NCBI GenBank assembly: GCA_009841475.1
Contig: VXLT01000199.1
Location: 1-46,116 of the forward strand
Length of the DNA stretch: 46,116 nucleotides
Direction of reading: 5' to 3'
Source of the DNA: Gemmatimonadota bacterium
GTDB taxonomy: Bacteria; Gemmatimonadota; Gemmatimonadetes; Longimicrobiales; Gaopeijiaceae
Position numbers and translations under genes: made by a program. Shown here piece by piece: positions 18,053-27,530 of this stretch. Below the pieces are notes generated by a model. It was given only the letters and a program-made list of their open reading frames with translations, did not search any database and had not been told where the DNA came from. The stretch's first letter is position 1, and each line of letters starts with the position of its first letter.

Positions 18053-19956
18053 CAGCGGCTGCCTCCGCAGGAGCGGCATCGGTGGTTGTTCTGCGAACCC
18101 AGCTTCTCCAGCAGCGCAACCGTCGCCGGGTGAGGCTGGGCCCGCTGCTCGGGGCTGTTGGCCAGGTCGGCCGTCGTCTGTCCCCGGCGGCTGATCGCGC
18201 CGACGTCAGCACCCCGGCTGACCAGGAAGAGGATGGTGGTGTTGTCGCCCCGCGCAGCCGCGTGGTGGATCGCGTTGAATCCGTCGTGGTCACGGAGATT
18301 GGCATCCACGCCGAGTTCGTCGACCAGATAGCGCACCGCGGGCAGCCACCCGTCGGGCACGCTGCGGTGCTGCTGCGCAACCCTCGACGTGCCGAATCCC
18401 ACCCCCGAAGCGGCGTGCAGGGGATGAACGGCGGGGCCACCCGTCGGAACCGGAGGCAGGCCGGACGGGTCCAGGCGTTCCTCCTGCTCGGGCTGCGCGC
18501 CCGGGAAGGCGAAGCGGTTTCGGCCGGGAAGCTTCAACGTCGACATGTTGGGATCCGCCCCGTACTCGACGAGCAGCCGCATCGCCTCGACGTCGGCGGC
18601 ATAGGCGGCTCTCCAGAACGGCGTGGCTCCGGTGAAGTCGACGCCCATGCGCCCGGCGTTGTAGGCGGCGTACCAGATGTGCGTGCCGGTGCGCTGATTC
18701 GGGTCGGCGCCCGCATCCAGCAAAAGGCGCATCAGTTCGAGGTAGCTGGTCTCCTGCTGCCGGAAGGCGGCGGGCTGCGGATACCAGGTACGCAGCGACC
18801 ACTCGATGTTGAGGGTCGCGAAGAGCGGGGCCGCGCCGTCGTCGCTCGTGAGGTTGGGGTCGGCGCCCCGCTCCAGGAGATCGCGGGCAAGGTCGTAGTG
18901 GCCGTTGATCACGGCAACCAGCATCGGGGTCGACTCATCGCCCCCGGTGGGATGGTCGAGATCGGTGCCGGCTTCCAGGAGGATGCTTGCCGTCGAGCGG
19001 TGGCCCTCCCGCGCGGCGTAGTGCAGCGCGGTGAAGCCACCCTGCTTGCCGATCTGCTGCGTGGAACTGAGGGCCCGCACGGGCGGCTCCGCAGGGGGCT
19101 GGGGCGGTTGGGGCTGCGCTCCACTCGGGTTGGCCTGGGCAGCCTGCGCGCCCTGCGTCTGCTGGTTTTGTCGCGAAGCCGCCTGCGCGGCCTGCCGCTG
19201 GGCTTGCGCGGCGGCGGCGGGAGGCGGCGGCCCTTGCGGCGGCGGCGTCTGCCCCCGGGCTGCCGCGCTCCGCTCTTCCTCTTCGGGCTCCTCGGCGGCG
19301 GCCTTCAGCCGGGCCCGGCGCCGCTGGTCCGACCGAAGGTTCTGGGAGACTGCTTCGTAGTCCTTAATGGCGGTCTGCAGCGACGGATCGGCGCCGGCGT
19401 CCAACAGGGCCTGCGCAGCGGCGTCGGCCCCGCGCACGGCGGCGAACATGAGCGGCGTGCGCTCCGAAAACCCGTCCCGGGCGTCAACCTCGGCCCCGCT
19501 CTCCACCAGCGCCGCCACAACGCCGGCCGCGTCCGCGTCGGCCGCGAAGTGCAGCGGTGTCACGCCGGTCGAGGTAAACGCATTCGGGTCGGCACCGGCC
19601 TCGAGGAGAATCCCGGCGGTTCCCGCGTCGCCGGACCGCGCCGCGAGGTGGAGCGGCGTGTACCCGCCCAGCCGGGTCGTAGACCGTACCGTGGCACCCG
19701 CGTAGAGCAGCGTCCGGGCGATTTCGGCATCACCATTGGCGGCGGCCCAGTGAAGTGCCGTCATCCCGTCGGTCTGCGCGGCGTTCACGTCGGCCCCGCT
19801 ACGGAGCAGCGAGCGCACCTCCGCCAGGTCCCCCCGCTCGGCCGCGTCGGCCACGGGAGAGTCGGCAGGCGCGCCCGCAAGGGTCGCCGCCGCCATGACG
19901 AAGGTGACTGCGATACCTGCGGCCAATCCGCGTCGTTGACCAGTCATCATTCTCAT
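18052..19956 (-). CDS. Exported ankyrin-repeat protein with internal Q/P/A-rich linker
   Basis: Signal peptide; repeated G-TPLHLAA/GADVNA/GADPN motifs; stop overlaps next gene start. Confidence 0.92.
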   Translation of the reverse strand: MRMMTGQRRGLAAGIAVTFVMAAATLAGAPADSPVADAAERGDLAEVRSLLRSGADVNAAQTDGMTALHWAAANGDAEIARTLLYAGATVRSTTRLGGYTPLHLAARSGDAGTAGILLEAGADPNAFTSTGVTPLHFAADADAAGVVAALVESGAEVDARDGFSERTPLMFAAVRGADAAAQALLDAGADPSLQTAIKDYEAVSQNLRSDQRRRARLKAAAEEPEEEERSAAARGQTPPPQGPPPPAAAAQAQRQAAQAASRQNQQTQGAQAAQANPSGAQPQPPQPPAEPPVRALSSTQQIGKQGGFTALHYAAREGHRSTASILLEAGTDLDHPTGGDESTPMLVAVINGHYDLARDLLERGADPNLTSDDGAAPLFATLNIEWSLRTWYPQPAAFRQQETSYLELMRLLLDAGADPNQRTGTHIWYAAYNAGRMGVDFTGATPFWRAAYAADVEAMRLLVEYGADPNMSTLKLPGRNRFAFPGAQPEQEERLDPSGLPPVPTGGPAVHPLHAASGVGFGTSRVAQQHRSVPDGWLPAVRYLVDELGVDANLRDHDGFNAIHHAAARGDNTTILFLVSRGADVGAISRRGQTTADLANSPEQRAQPHPATVALLEKLGSQNNHRCRSCGGSR

Positions 19957-19983
19957 CCCCCTGGCAGCTGTCGGCACTCCCGC

Positions 19984-21372
19984 TCAGAACGCGAAGTGGC
20001 CCGTGCTGTCCCCGAACTTCTCGATGTCGTTGGCGCCGAGCTTGTGCAGCAGGCTCAGCATGACGTTCGCCATCGGCGTGCCGGCCCGGGCGCGGATGTG
20101 TTGCTCGCCCTCCAGAGCGCCGTTGGCCCCGCCAACCAGGAAGAGCGGACAGCGCGCGTGGTTGTGCAGGTTGCCGTCGGCCATCGCCGACCCGTACACG
20201 ACCATCGTCTTGTCGAGCAGGTTGCCGTCGCCCTCTGTCGCCGCCTGCAGCCGCTCGAGGAAGTACGGCACCATCGACACGTGGTACTCGTTGATCTTGG
20301 CGAATGCCCTGACCCGGTCCTCGCGGCCCCCGTGGTGGGACGACGCGTGGAAGGGCGCGTCCACACCCGATTCCGGGTACGTCCTCGGGGACGCGTCCCG
20401 GCCGATCTTGAAGGAGAAGACCCTGGTGGTGTCGGACAGGAAGGCCAGCACCTGGAGATCGAACATCAGCTTCACGTGCTCCTCGAAGGAGTCGGGCACG
20501 CCGGCCGGCGCTTCGGGAATCTGGCGCTGCTCGCCGCTGGTGTTCTGGGCCTCGATTCGGCTGATTCGCTGCTCGAGTTCACGGATGTTCTGCGCGTACT
20601 GGTCCAGCCGGAATACATCCGAGGGGTCGAGTTCGCGCCTGAGCGACGACATCTCGCCCATCACCCAGTCCAGGATGCTGCGGTCCGTCGTGAGCCGCTC
20701 GGCCCGCTGCTCCGGCGTACCGCCGGCCCCGAAGAGCTGTTCGAAGACGGCGCGCGGATCCCGGATCATCGGCAGCGGCTGGGTGGGCGAGGCCCAGCTG
20801 ATCGTATCGGTGTAGACGCAGGCGTAGCCGTACGCGCAACCCCCGGCCTGGTCCACGTTCTCAATCGATAGCTGCAGCGACGGGATCGGCGTGTCCTGTC
20901 CGAACCGCTGCACGTAGAGCTGGTCCATCGACGTGCCCACGCGCACGTCCGACCCCTGTGTCTGCTTCGGACGGGCCTGCGTGAGGAAGACCGCGCTGGT
21001 CCGGAAGTGGTCGCCGCCGATTTCGGCGGGGGCGTGCGCATCCGCGTTGCGCGAGTCGGTGTCGCTGACGATCGTCAGGTACTTCCGGAATGGCTCCAGC
21101 GGACGCAGGCTGCCGGGCGACAGGTCGAAGTTGCGCCCCGTCTCCGCGGGAGACCACAGGTTCTGCGAAGCCCCCCAGGAGTTGCACCCGGCGGCCCCGT
21201 GCACCTGCTCGATACACACGAGCCTGGTCTTGTTGGCAGCCTTGCCCGTAGCGGTCGATGCATATGCCCGGCCCGCCGGGATCATCGCATCCAGAAGCGG
21301 CAGGCCGATCGCCGCACCGGCTCCCTTGAGCATGGCCCGCCTGGAGATGTGTGTGCCGCTGAGGTATCGCAT
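19984..21372 (-). CDS. DUF1552 domain-containing exported protein (probable Tat substrate)
   Basis: ISRRAMLKGAGAAIGLPLLDAMIPAGRAYA twin-Arg N-terminus typical of DUF1552; SMADGNLHNHARCPLFLVGG; paired with DUF1592 gene. Confidence 0.85.
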   Translation of the reverse strand: MRYLSGTHISRRAMLKGAGAAIGLPLLDAMIPAGRAYASTATGKAANKTRLVCIEQVHGAAGCNSWGASQNLWSPAETGRNFDLSPGSLRPLEPFRKYLTIVSDTDSRNADAHAPAEIGGDHFRTSAVFLTQARPKQTQGSDVRVGTSMDQLYVQRFGQDTPIPSLQLSIENVDQAGGCAYGYACVYTDTISWASPTQPLPMIRDPRAVFEQLFGAGGTPEQRAERLTTDRSILDWVMGEMSSLRRELDPSDVFRLDQYAQNIRELEQRISRIEAQNTSGEQRQIPEAPAGVPDSFEEHVKLMFDLQVLAFLSDTTRVFSFKIGRDASPRTYPESGVDAPFHASSHHGGREDRVRAFAKINEYHVSMVPYFLERLQAATEGDGNLLDKTMVVYGSAMADGNLHNHARCPLFLVGGANGALEGEQHIRARAGTPMANVMLSLLHKLGANDIEKFGDSTGHFAF

Positions 21373-21400
21373 CGCTGTTCCCCTGTCGGTTCGAAATGTC

Positions 21401-23881
21401 CTAGTGGTTCGGCACTCCCGTGGGCGGGCCGTTTTCACTTACGGGCTGTTGCGCGGCGATCGTGCCCGCCCTGGCCATGCGGAAGGCCGGGCTGCGCACG
21501 ACTCCCATTATGAAGGAAGACACCCGGTAGTCGTTTTCCGCTGCTTCGCGCGTGATCGTCCGGATGGTCGGCATGTCGTAGAACTCCACCCTCCGCCCCA
21601 GCGCGTACGCCATCAGATTTTCGGTGAATGTGCTGAGCAGGACGTCCGGAATGTCCAGCAGTGCTGCACGCAGATCCTCGGGGCCGGTCAGCTCGGTGCC
21701 GTCGTACATCGTCCCGACCGGGTCGACCGGGTTGCCACCGTCGCGGATCCGCCAGGTGCCGGTCACGTCGAAGTTCTCGAGCGCCAGCCCGAGCGGGTCG
21801 ATTACGTTGTGGCACGAGTTGCAGTTGGGGTTGGAGCTGTGCTGGGCCATTCGCTCCCGCACGGTGAGGAAACGCCCTTCCTCGGCGGCCTGCGTCTCCT
21901 CGAAGGCCGGAATGTCGGGCGGTGGGGGCGGGGGCGGCGCGCCGAGCAGCACCTCCAGCACCCACTTGCCGCGCAGCACCGGCGAGGTGCGGTCGGGGTG
22001 GGAGGTGAGCGTGAGGATGCTGCCGTGTCCGAGCAGCCCGCGGCGCCTGGCCGTGGGGTAGTCGACCCTGCGGAAGCCGGGCCCGAGGACCCCGGTGATC
22101 CCGTAGTGCCGCGCCAGACGCTCGTTGACGAAGGTGTAGTCCGCGGTGAGGAGCTCGAGGACCGGCCGGTCCTCCTGAACCAGGTAGTCGAAGAAGAGCT
22201 CGGTCTCCCGCAGCATCGCGTCGGCCAGGGTCTGGTCGAAGTACGGGAAGGTGAGGGCATCGGGGTGGATCAGGTCGAGATCCTGAAGCCTCAGCCACTG
22301 TGACGCGAAGCGGGTCGCCAGCGCCTCCGCGCGGGGATCCGCCAGCATGCGGCGGGCCTGCCGGTCCAGCTCTTCCAGAGAGGAAAGAGCCCCGGATCGG
22401 GCGGCCTCGAGGAGCGGATCGTCCGGTGGAGAACCCCACACGAAGAACGACAGCCGCGACGCCAGATCCATGTTGTCGATCGGGTAGATGCCCTCGGCGG
22501 TTACGTCGGCGGGCCTGCCCTCCAGGCGGAAGATGAAGTGGGGGCTTGCCAGGATCGCCTGCAGCGCCGTGCGGATCCCCTTCTCGAAGCCGCCGCTGGC
22601 CGCGCCCTGTTCGTAGAACGCAAGCAGGCCGTCCACATCGCTGTCCAGCGCGGGACGCCGGTAGGCCCGGGTCGCGAGGCGTGTGATGATGCCGCGCGCG
22701 CAGGGCAGTTCCTCTTCCGGCATCGTGGGCCGGCAGGTGAAGACCGTGCGCCGCGCGGGGGTCTCCGAGACGCCCGTAATGTCGTAGGGCCCGAGGATCG
22801 TGACGCGCTGCAGGTGCTGCTGGGTGGTCACCCCGAGGCCGATGCCGATCTGCCCGTCCGCGAGTGTGTGGTCGATCGGACGGATGAGGTCGTCCACGAC
22901 GCCCTCGAACTGGCGGATGAAGGCGACCGACACGCGCTTCTGGCCGGCGGTCACATAGATCGAGTCCGTACGGATATTCAGCCCGCTCGGCTCCGATTCG
23001 GACATCCAGCGATCGATCTCCAGAAGGGCGACCCGGGTTCCGTCGATCGACACCTCCATCTGCTCGGTGCCGAAGGTCCTCCCGAACACCTCGCCCTCGA
23101 CGGCGGCGTACGGCATGATGTGGAACACGTACTTCCCGTCGGCGGGGAAGTTGTGCATCACCGAAAGCCCGCCGCGCGTCCCGATCGGCGCCCCCTCGAC
23201 GCGCTCCTTCTGCGACTGCACGCGGGGGATCCGGTAGATGGTGGAAGCGACCTCGGCATCGGGGTCCCCGAGCGCCATCCGGCTGATCTGCCCCGCAGCG
23301 CGCAGGTAGCCCTCCATGACCGTCGTGGAGGGCATCTGCACATCGGCGATGTTGTCGAAGTTGGCGCTCTTGGTGTCCAGCGGCAGGAATGCATTTACAT
23401 CCACATCGATTCCGAGCAGGTCCTTCACCGCCCTCGCGTACTCGGCCCGGTTGAGGCGCTGGAAGGTCCTCCGTCCGGGGTCCGGGCTGTGGGCCGCGAT
23501 CTCGTCCATCGCGTCCTCGAGCTCGGTTGCCATCGCGCCGATCACCTCCGGCTCGGGGCGCGGCTGCCCGTTGGGCGGCATCATACCGGCCCGGAGCTTG
23601 CGGATCATCTTCTCGATCGTTGGCCGGCGCTGCTCGGCTTCGGCAATGTCGAAGCCCTCCAGCACCAGGCCGCCCACCTGGCGCCGCTCGCTGTGGCAGC
23701 GAACGCAGTATTCGGCGACGACCTCGTTCGATACGGCGTCCGCACCGCTGGCGGCGGGGAGGGGATGTGCCGAAGACGCAATCACCCCGCCTCGCAGGTC
23801 CTGGGGCGGTGGTCCGGTGATTCCGGACGTGGCGATGCCAGCTGCCCCTGCGACGAGCAGAATTATGGCGTATTTACTCAT
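21401..23881 (-). CDS. DUF1592/DUF1588/DUF1585-type protein with cytochrome c-like heme site
   Basis: CVRCHS heme motif, FQRLNRAEYARAVKDLLGIDVD (DUF1587-like), ATRFASQWLRLQDLD, NSCHNVIDPLGLALENFDVTGTWR (DUF1588-like). Confidence 0.88.
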   Translation of the reverse strand: MSKYAIILLVAGAAGIATSGITGPPPQDLRGGVIASSAHPLPAASGADAVSNEVVAEYCVRCHSERRQVGGLVLEGFDIAEAEQRRPTIEKMIRKLRAGMMPPNGQPRPEPEVIGAMATELEDAMDEIAAHSPDPGRRTFQRLNRAEYARAVKDLLGIDVDVNAFLPLDTKSANFDNIADVQMPSTTVMEGYLRAAGQISRMALGDPDAEVASTIYRIPRVQSQKERVEGAPIGTRGGLSVMHNFPADGKYVFHIMPYAAVEGEVFGRTFGTEQMEVSIDGTRVALLEIDRWMSESEPSGLNIRTDSIYVTAGQKRVSVAFIRQFEGVVDDLIRPIDHTLADGQIGIGLGVTTQQHLQRVTILGPYDITGVSETPARRTVFTCRPTMPEEELPCARGIITRLATRAYRRPALDSDVDGLLAFYEQGAASGGFEKGIRTALQAILASPHFIFRLEGRPADVTAEGIYPIDNMDLASRLSFFVWGSPPDDPLLEAARSGALSSLEELDRQARRMLADPRAEALATRFASQWLRLQDLDLIHPDALTFPYFDQTLADAMLRETELFFDYLVQEDRPVLELLTADYTFVNERLARHYGITGVLGPGFRRVDYPTARRRGLLGHGSILTLTSHPDRTSPVLRGKWVLEVLLGAPPPPPPPDIPAFEETQAAEEGRFLTVRERMAQHSSNPNCNSCHNVIDPLGLALENFDVTGTWRIRDGGNPVDPVGTMYDGTELTGPEDLRAALLDIPDVLLSTFTENLMAYALGRRVEFYDMPTIRTITREAAENDYRVSSFIMGVVRSPAFRMARAGTIAAQQPVSENGPPTGVPNH

Positions 23882-24056
23882 AGTCCTTAAGATACAGTCG
23901 CAGGTGCCGGTTCCGCCACCCGCGCATCCGCCGACCCGGCCGCTTGCGGGCGCCGCGGGCCGCAGGGAATGTTATCTTCAGTCGTCTTGATCGCCGCCGC
24001 ATGACGGCGGCACGGCGTAACGCGCAGAGCAATTCCCGAACCGGAGTGACACCACC

Positions 24057-24527
24057 GTGAATGGACTTTCAGTCGGCAGCGAGGCCCCGGATTTCTCTTT
24101 GCTGCGAGGCCTCCAGGACCCGGTCACGCTGTCGGAGCATCGCGGCGATCCCGTGGTGTTGATGTTCGTCCCGCTCGCCTTCAGCGGGGTCTGTACCGAG
24201 GAGTTCTGCCATGTCGGCGAGAATTGGGATGTGTGGGGTTCGCTCGGCGCGACCGTCTACGGAATCAGCATCGATTCTCCGTTCGTGAACCAGCAGTGGG
24301 CGAAGGACATGGATGTGCCCTTCACGATCCTGTCCGACTTCAACAAGACCGCCGCGGCCGCATACGGAGTCCTCGCTGAAGACCTGGCCGGGCTGCGCGG
24401 CCTGGCCAAGCGTTCGGTCTTCGTCGTGGACCGCGAAGGGCGCATCAGCTACGCCTGGGTGAGCGACGATCCGGGCGTGCTGCCCCCCTTCAAAGACGTA
24501 CTGGCCGCGGTGCGGGCACTGGACTGA
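24057..24527 (+). CDS. Peroxiredoxin (AhpC/TSA family, AhpE-like)
   Basis: GTG start; PLAFSGVCTEEFC peroxidatic motif; SDFNKTAAAAYGVL; FVVDREGRISYAWVSDDPG. Confidence 0.92.
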   Translation: MNGLSVGSEAPDFSLLRGLQDPVTLSEHRGDPVVLMFVPLAFSGVCTEEFCHVGENWDVWGSLGATVYGISIDSPFVNQQWAKDMDVPFTILSDFNKTAAAAYGVLAEDLAGLRGLAKRSVFVVDREGRISYAWVSDDPGVLPPFKDVLAAVRALD

Positions 24528-24532
24528 GCAGG

Positions 24533-25384
24533 GTGATGGCAGGGGGAATACCTTCCACACGCTCCAGCAGGCCGTGCATCATCCCCGCGTCGTACCGGGG
24601 GTGGCGGGGCGCCGGGCGCGCGCTGGTCCTCCAGCTCGTGGCGGTGTTGGCCGGGGGGGTGGGGCTCGCCGGGTATGCGGAAGCGCAGGTGGGGCGGTCC
24701 GTCACCTTCACGGGCCAGGTCACGGATACGTACTGGGGCGCACCGGTTCCGGGCGCGATCGTGCGAATCACCGGGACGCTGCGTGCTGACGGTTCGGCGA
24801 TTGCCGGATTCACCGATGAAGAAGGGCGGTTCAGTATCAGCGAGGTCCCGGCGGGGCCGAGCCGGGTTCTGGTGTCGAGAATCGGTTACGCGGATCTGAT
24901 CCAGGTTCTGGACATCCAGGAAGGGCAGTTCGTGGAGGTAGTCGTGATTCCGAAGCCGGTGGTGCTCGAAGGCATCGAGGTCTATGTGGACAGGCTGCAG
25001 ACGCGCCTGCGGGCGCTGCCTTTCTCGGCCAGCGTCTTCGAGGAGACCGCGCTCAAGCTGTCGCCTTCGCTCAACGTCGCCGACTACCTGGACAGCCAGC
25101 CGGGATTCGAATTCGTCCCGTGCTTCGTCGGCGGCTCCCCCACCGGGCTCTACACCCGGCGGCGCGACTGCATGCGCACCCGCGGGACGACGCCGCAACG
25201 CCCCAGAATCTTCATCGACGACGCCCCGGCGATGGGCGGCGTGCGGGAGTTGGCGACCCTGCCCACCTTCGAGATGTACCGCGTGGAGGTGATTCGCGGC
25301 TGTGGCCAGATCCGCGTCTACACGACCAGCTACGTCGAAGGAACCGCTTCGCGCGGCTATCCGCTGCTGCCGATCATCTGCTGA
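24533..25384 (+). CDS. Carboxypeptidase-like regulatory domain plus TonB-plug-like protein lacking a beta barrel
   Basis: VTFTGQVTDTYWGAPVPGAIVRITGT CPD; PRIFIDDAPAMGGVRELATLPTFEMYRVEVIRGCGQIRVYTTSY plug-like; ends at 283 aa. Confidence 0.75.
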   Translation: MMAGGIPSTRSSRPCIIPASYRGWRGAGRALVLQLVAVLAGGVGLAGYAEAQVGRSVTFTGQVTDTYWGAPVPGAIVRITGTLRADGSAIAGFTDEEGRFSISEVPAGPSRVLVSRIGYADLIQVLDIQEGQFVEVVVIPKPVVLEGIEVYVDRLQTRLRALPFSASVFEETALKLSPSLNVADYLDSQPGFEFVPCFVGGSPTGLYTRRRDCMRTRGTTPQRPRIFIDDAPAMGGVRELATLPTFEMYRVEVIRGCGQIRVYTTSYVEGTASRGYPLLPIIC

Positions 25385-25396
25385 CCGGAGCGGCCG

Positions 25397-25828
25397 TCAC
25401 TCCTCTCCGGCATCCGGCTTTCCCCGCAGCCGCTTCAGCCGGGACCGCCGCTTCTTCGCATTGATCCGCTTGCGCTTTTCGCGCTTCGGCACCGCGGTGG
25501 GAATCCGGGGCTTCCGCTTCCTGCTCCGCGCATTCAGCTCGGCTTCGAGCCTGGCGAGGGCGGCCTCCCGGTTGCGGTGTTGGGAGCGGTGCTTTCGGGA
25601 AACGGCCACGATACCGGTGGGACGGTGCGTCAGCCGCACCCCCGATTCCACCTTGTTCTGGTGCTGACCCCCCGCGCCCCCGGAACGAAAGGTGTCCACG
25701 CGGCACTCGGCGAGGAGATCGACACGCGCCCGGCGCCGGGCCGTGCCGGGCGGCGCGGCGGAGGCGGCAACCTTTTCAGCCGCTTCGTTCTTGGTGGCGG
25801 GGTCTTTCCGCGATGCCTGCTCGTCCAT
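25397..25828 (-). CDS. Standalone release-factor-like GGQ domain protein (peptidyl-tRNA hydrolase/ribosome-rescue-like)
   Basis: [54 protein letters not shown] plus Lys/Arg-rich C-terminal tail. Confidence 0.85.
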   Translation of the reverse strand: MDEQASRKDPATKNEAAEKVAASAAPPGTARRRARVDLLAECRVDTFRSGGAGGQHQNKVESGVRLTHRPTGIVAVSRKHRSQHRNREAALARLEAELNARSRKRKPRIPTAVPKREKRKRINAKKRRSRLKRLRGKPDAGEE

Positions 25829-25839
25829 AGAATCCTGTA

Positions 25840-26949
25840 ATGATCTACGACCAGTTCGATCGCAATCCGGGTTTGCGGATACTCTTCACTCTGGCGATCG
25901 CGTTCATCCTTATCCAGGGGCTGCGGTTCACCCAGCCCGTCCTCCTTCCGATCGCTACCGCGGGCTTTCTGGCCGCCATCAGCCTTCCTGCAGTGCTGTG
26001 GCTTTCGCGCAAGCGCGTTCCGCTGGCGATCGCGGTTCTGGTCACCATACTCGCGGTCGCGGGCAGCTTCGGCCTTCTGATTGTAGTGGGGAGCCAGCAA
26101 TTCACCGAACTGCAGATCCGCCTGTTCAATCTCTTCACTGCGACCCTTCCGCAGCTGGAGGTGTGGTTCGCCCAGCTGGAGGAATGGGCGCCCGTCCTCG
26201 AGGAGGGCCAACTCATGGCCGTCGCCCGCGAGGCGGTCGGAGCGGCGTTTCTGACCAACCTGGTCACCGGCGCGACCACCTGGGCGCTGGCGCTGCTGGG
26301 CAGCACCTTTCTCGTACTGCTGATTCTCGCCTTCGCCCTCGGGGAGGCCCTGGTCCTTCCCCGCAAGCTGCGGGCGATCGCGGGGGACGGCGAGCCGCTC
26401 GACGAGCGCTTCCGCAAGATCATCGAAGAGGTGCAGGGATACCTGGTGATCAAGACGCTCGTGAGCCTCGCGACCGGGGTGCTGCTGGGGCTGTGGACCT
26501 GGTTCATGGGACTCGACCTGCCGATCCTGCTGGGCCTCATCGCCTTCGTCCTCAACTACGTCCCGACCATCGGTTCTATCCTGGCCTCGGTGCCCGCGCT
26601 GATCCTCGCGCTCATCAACGTCGACCCGGTCACGGCCGAATTCGTCGGCATCGACATCCAGCACGCCGCCGTCGTCGGGCTCGGGTACCTGACCGTCAAT
26701 GTTTTCTTCGGGAACTGGCTGGAGCCCACTCTCATGGGCCGGCGTCTCGGGCTTTCGACGCTGATCGTGGTCGTCTCGCTGTTTTTCTGGGGATGGCTCT
26801 GGGGGCCGGTCGGTGCGCTTCTATCCGTTCCACTGACCATGGTGGTGAAGATCATGCTTGAGAACACCAGAGACCTCCAGTGGATTGCCGTGCTGCTGGG
26901 CAAGGGCCCGGCGCCGGAGCCCGCGGGCGGGCAGGGGACCCGCGCGTGA
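25840..26949 (+). CDS. AI-2E family transporter (PerM-like permease)
   Basis: Multiple TM segments; [49 protein letters not shown]. Confidence 0.92.
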   Translation: MIYDQFDRNPGLRILFTLAIAFILIQGLRFTQPVLLPIATAGFLAAISLPAVLWLSRKRVPLAIAVLVTILAVAGSFGLLIVVGSQQFTELQIRLFNLFTATLPQLEVWFAQLEEWAPVLEEGQLMAVAREAVGAAFLTNLVTGATTWALALLGSTFLVLLILAFALGEALVLPRKLRAIAGDGEPLDERFRKIIEEVQGYLVIKTLVSLATGVLLGLWTWFMGLDLPILLGLIAFVLNYVPTIGSILASVPALILALINVDPVTAEFVGIDIQHAAVVGLGYLTVNVFFGNWLEPTLMGRRLGLSTLIVVVSLFFWGWLWGPVGALLSVPLTMVVKIMLENTRDLQWIAVLLGKGPAPEPAGGQGTRA

Positions 26950-27464
26950 AGCCGGTGGACTTCAACGGATTCCCGGACGAGTCCAGGATATGGATCTTCG
27001 GGGCGCAGCGGGGGCTGGACGAGCACGAGGCCGCGGGGCTCATGGAGGCGGTGGATGGATTCCTGGCGTCCTGGAAGGCTCACGGGGTGCCTCTGCGGGC
27101 CGCCCGGACGTGGCGCTACGACCGCTTTCTGATCGTCTGTGCCGACACCGGGGTTGCGCTGCCCTCCGGCTGCTCCATCGACGCGCTGACCGGCGTGCTG
27201 AGGGAGATGGAGGCGCGGACAGGCGTCCGCCTCCTCGGGAACGAGGCGGTATGGTACCGCGGCCCGGAAGGGCGCATCCGCCGGGCCACCCGCCCGGAGT
27301 TCCGGTCGCTGGCCACGACGGGCGAGGTCACACCCGCGTCGGTGGTCTTCGACAACTCCATCACCAGCCTGGCGCAGCTCAGGGGCGGCAGGTGGGAGGG
27401 TCCGGCCGGCGATCGCTGGCATGCGGTCTTCTTCGCGCGGACGCCGTCCCGCGCAGGCGGCTGA
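26946..27464 (+). CDS. Conserved protein resembling the family often labelled 'ABC transporter ATPase' in Bacteroidota; no Walker motifs
   Basis: GTGA overlap with upstream stop; DESRIWIFGAQRGL...SGCSIDALTGVLREME...ASVVFDNSITSLAQLRGGRWEGPAGDRWH. Confidence 0.7.
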   Translation: MKPVDFNGFPDESRIWIFGAQRGLDEHEAAGLMEAVDGFLASWKAHGVPLRAARTWRYDRFLIVCADTGVALPSGCSIDALTGVLREMEARTGVRLLGNEAVWYRGPEGRIRRATRPEFRSLATTGEVTPASVVFDNSITSLAQLRGGRWEGPAGDRWHAVFFARTPSRAGG

Positions 27465-27530
27465 ATCGGGACGAGGGGGTGGAGGGTGCCGGGCAGACCG
27501 CTGCGGTTCAGGTGTGGGCCCGGAACGCGA

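Noticed and set aside
18082-20871. 929-aa plus-strand ORF opposite the ankyrin/DUF1552 genes
   Set aside because: High-GC shadow ORF; composition is Arg/Gly/His-rich without domain signals, and the minus strand encodes clear ankyrin and DUF1552 proteins.
20933-23890. Long plus-strand ORFs opposite DUF1552/DUF1592 genes
   Set aside because: Mirror frames of real minus-strand genes carrying CxxCH and DUF motifs.
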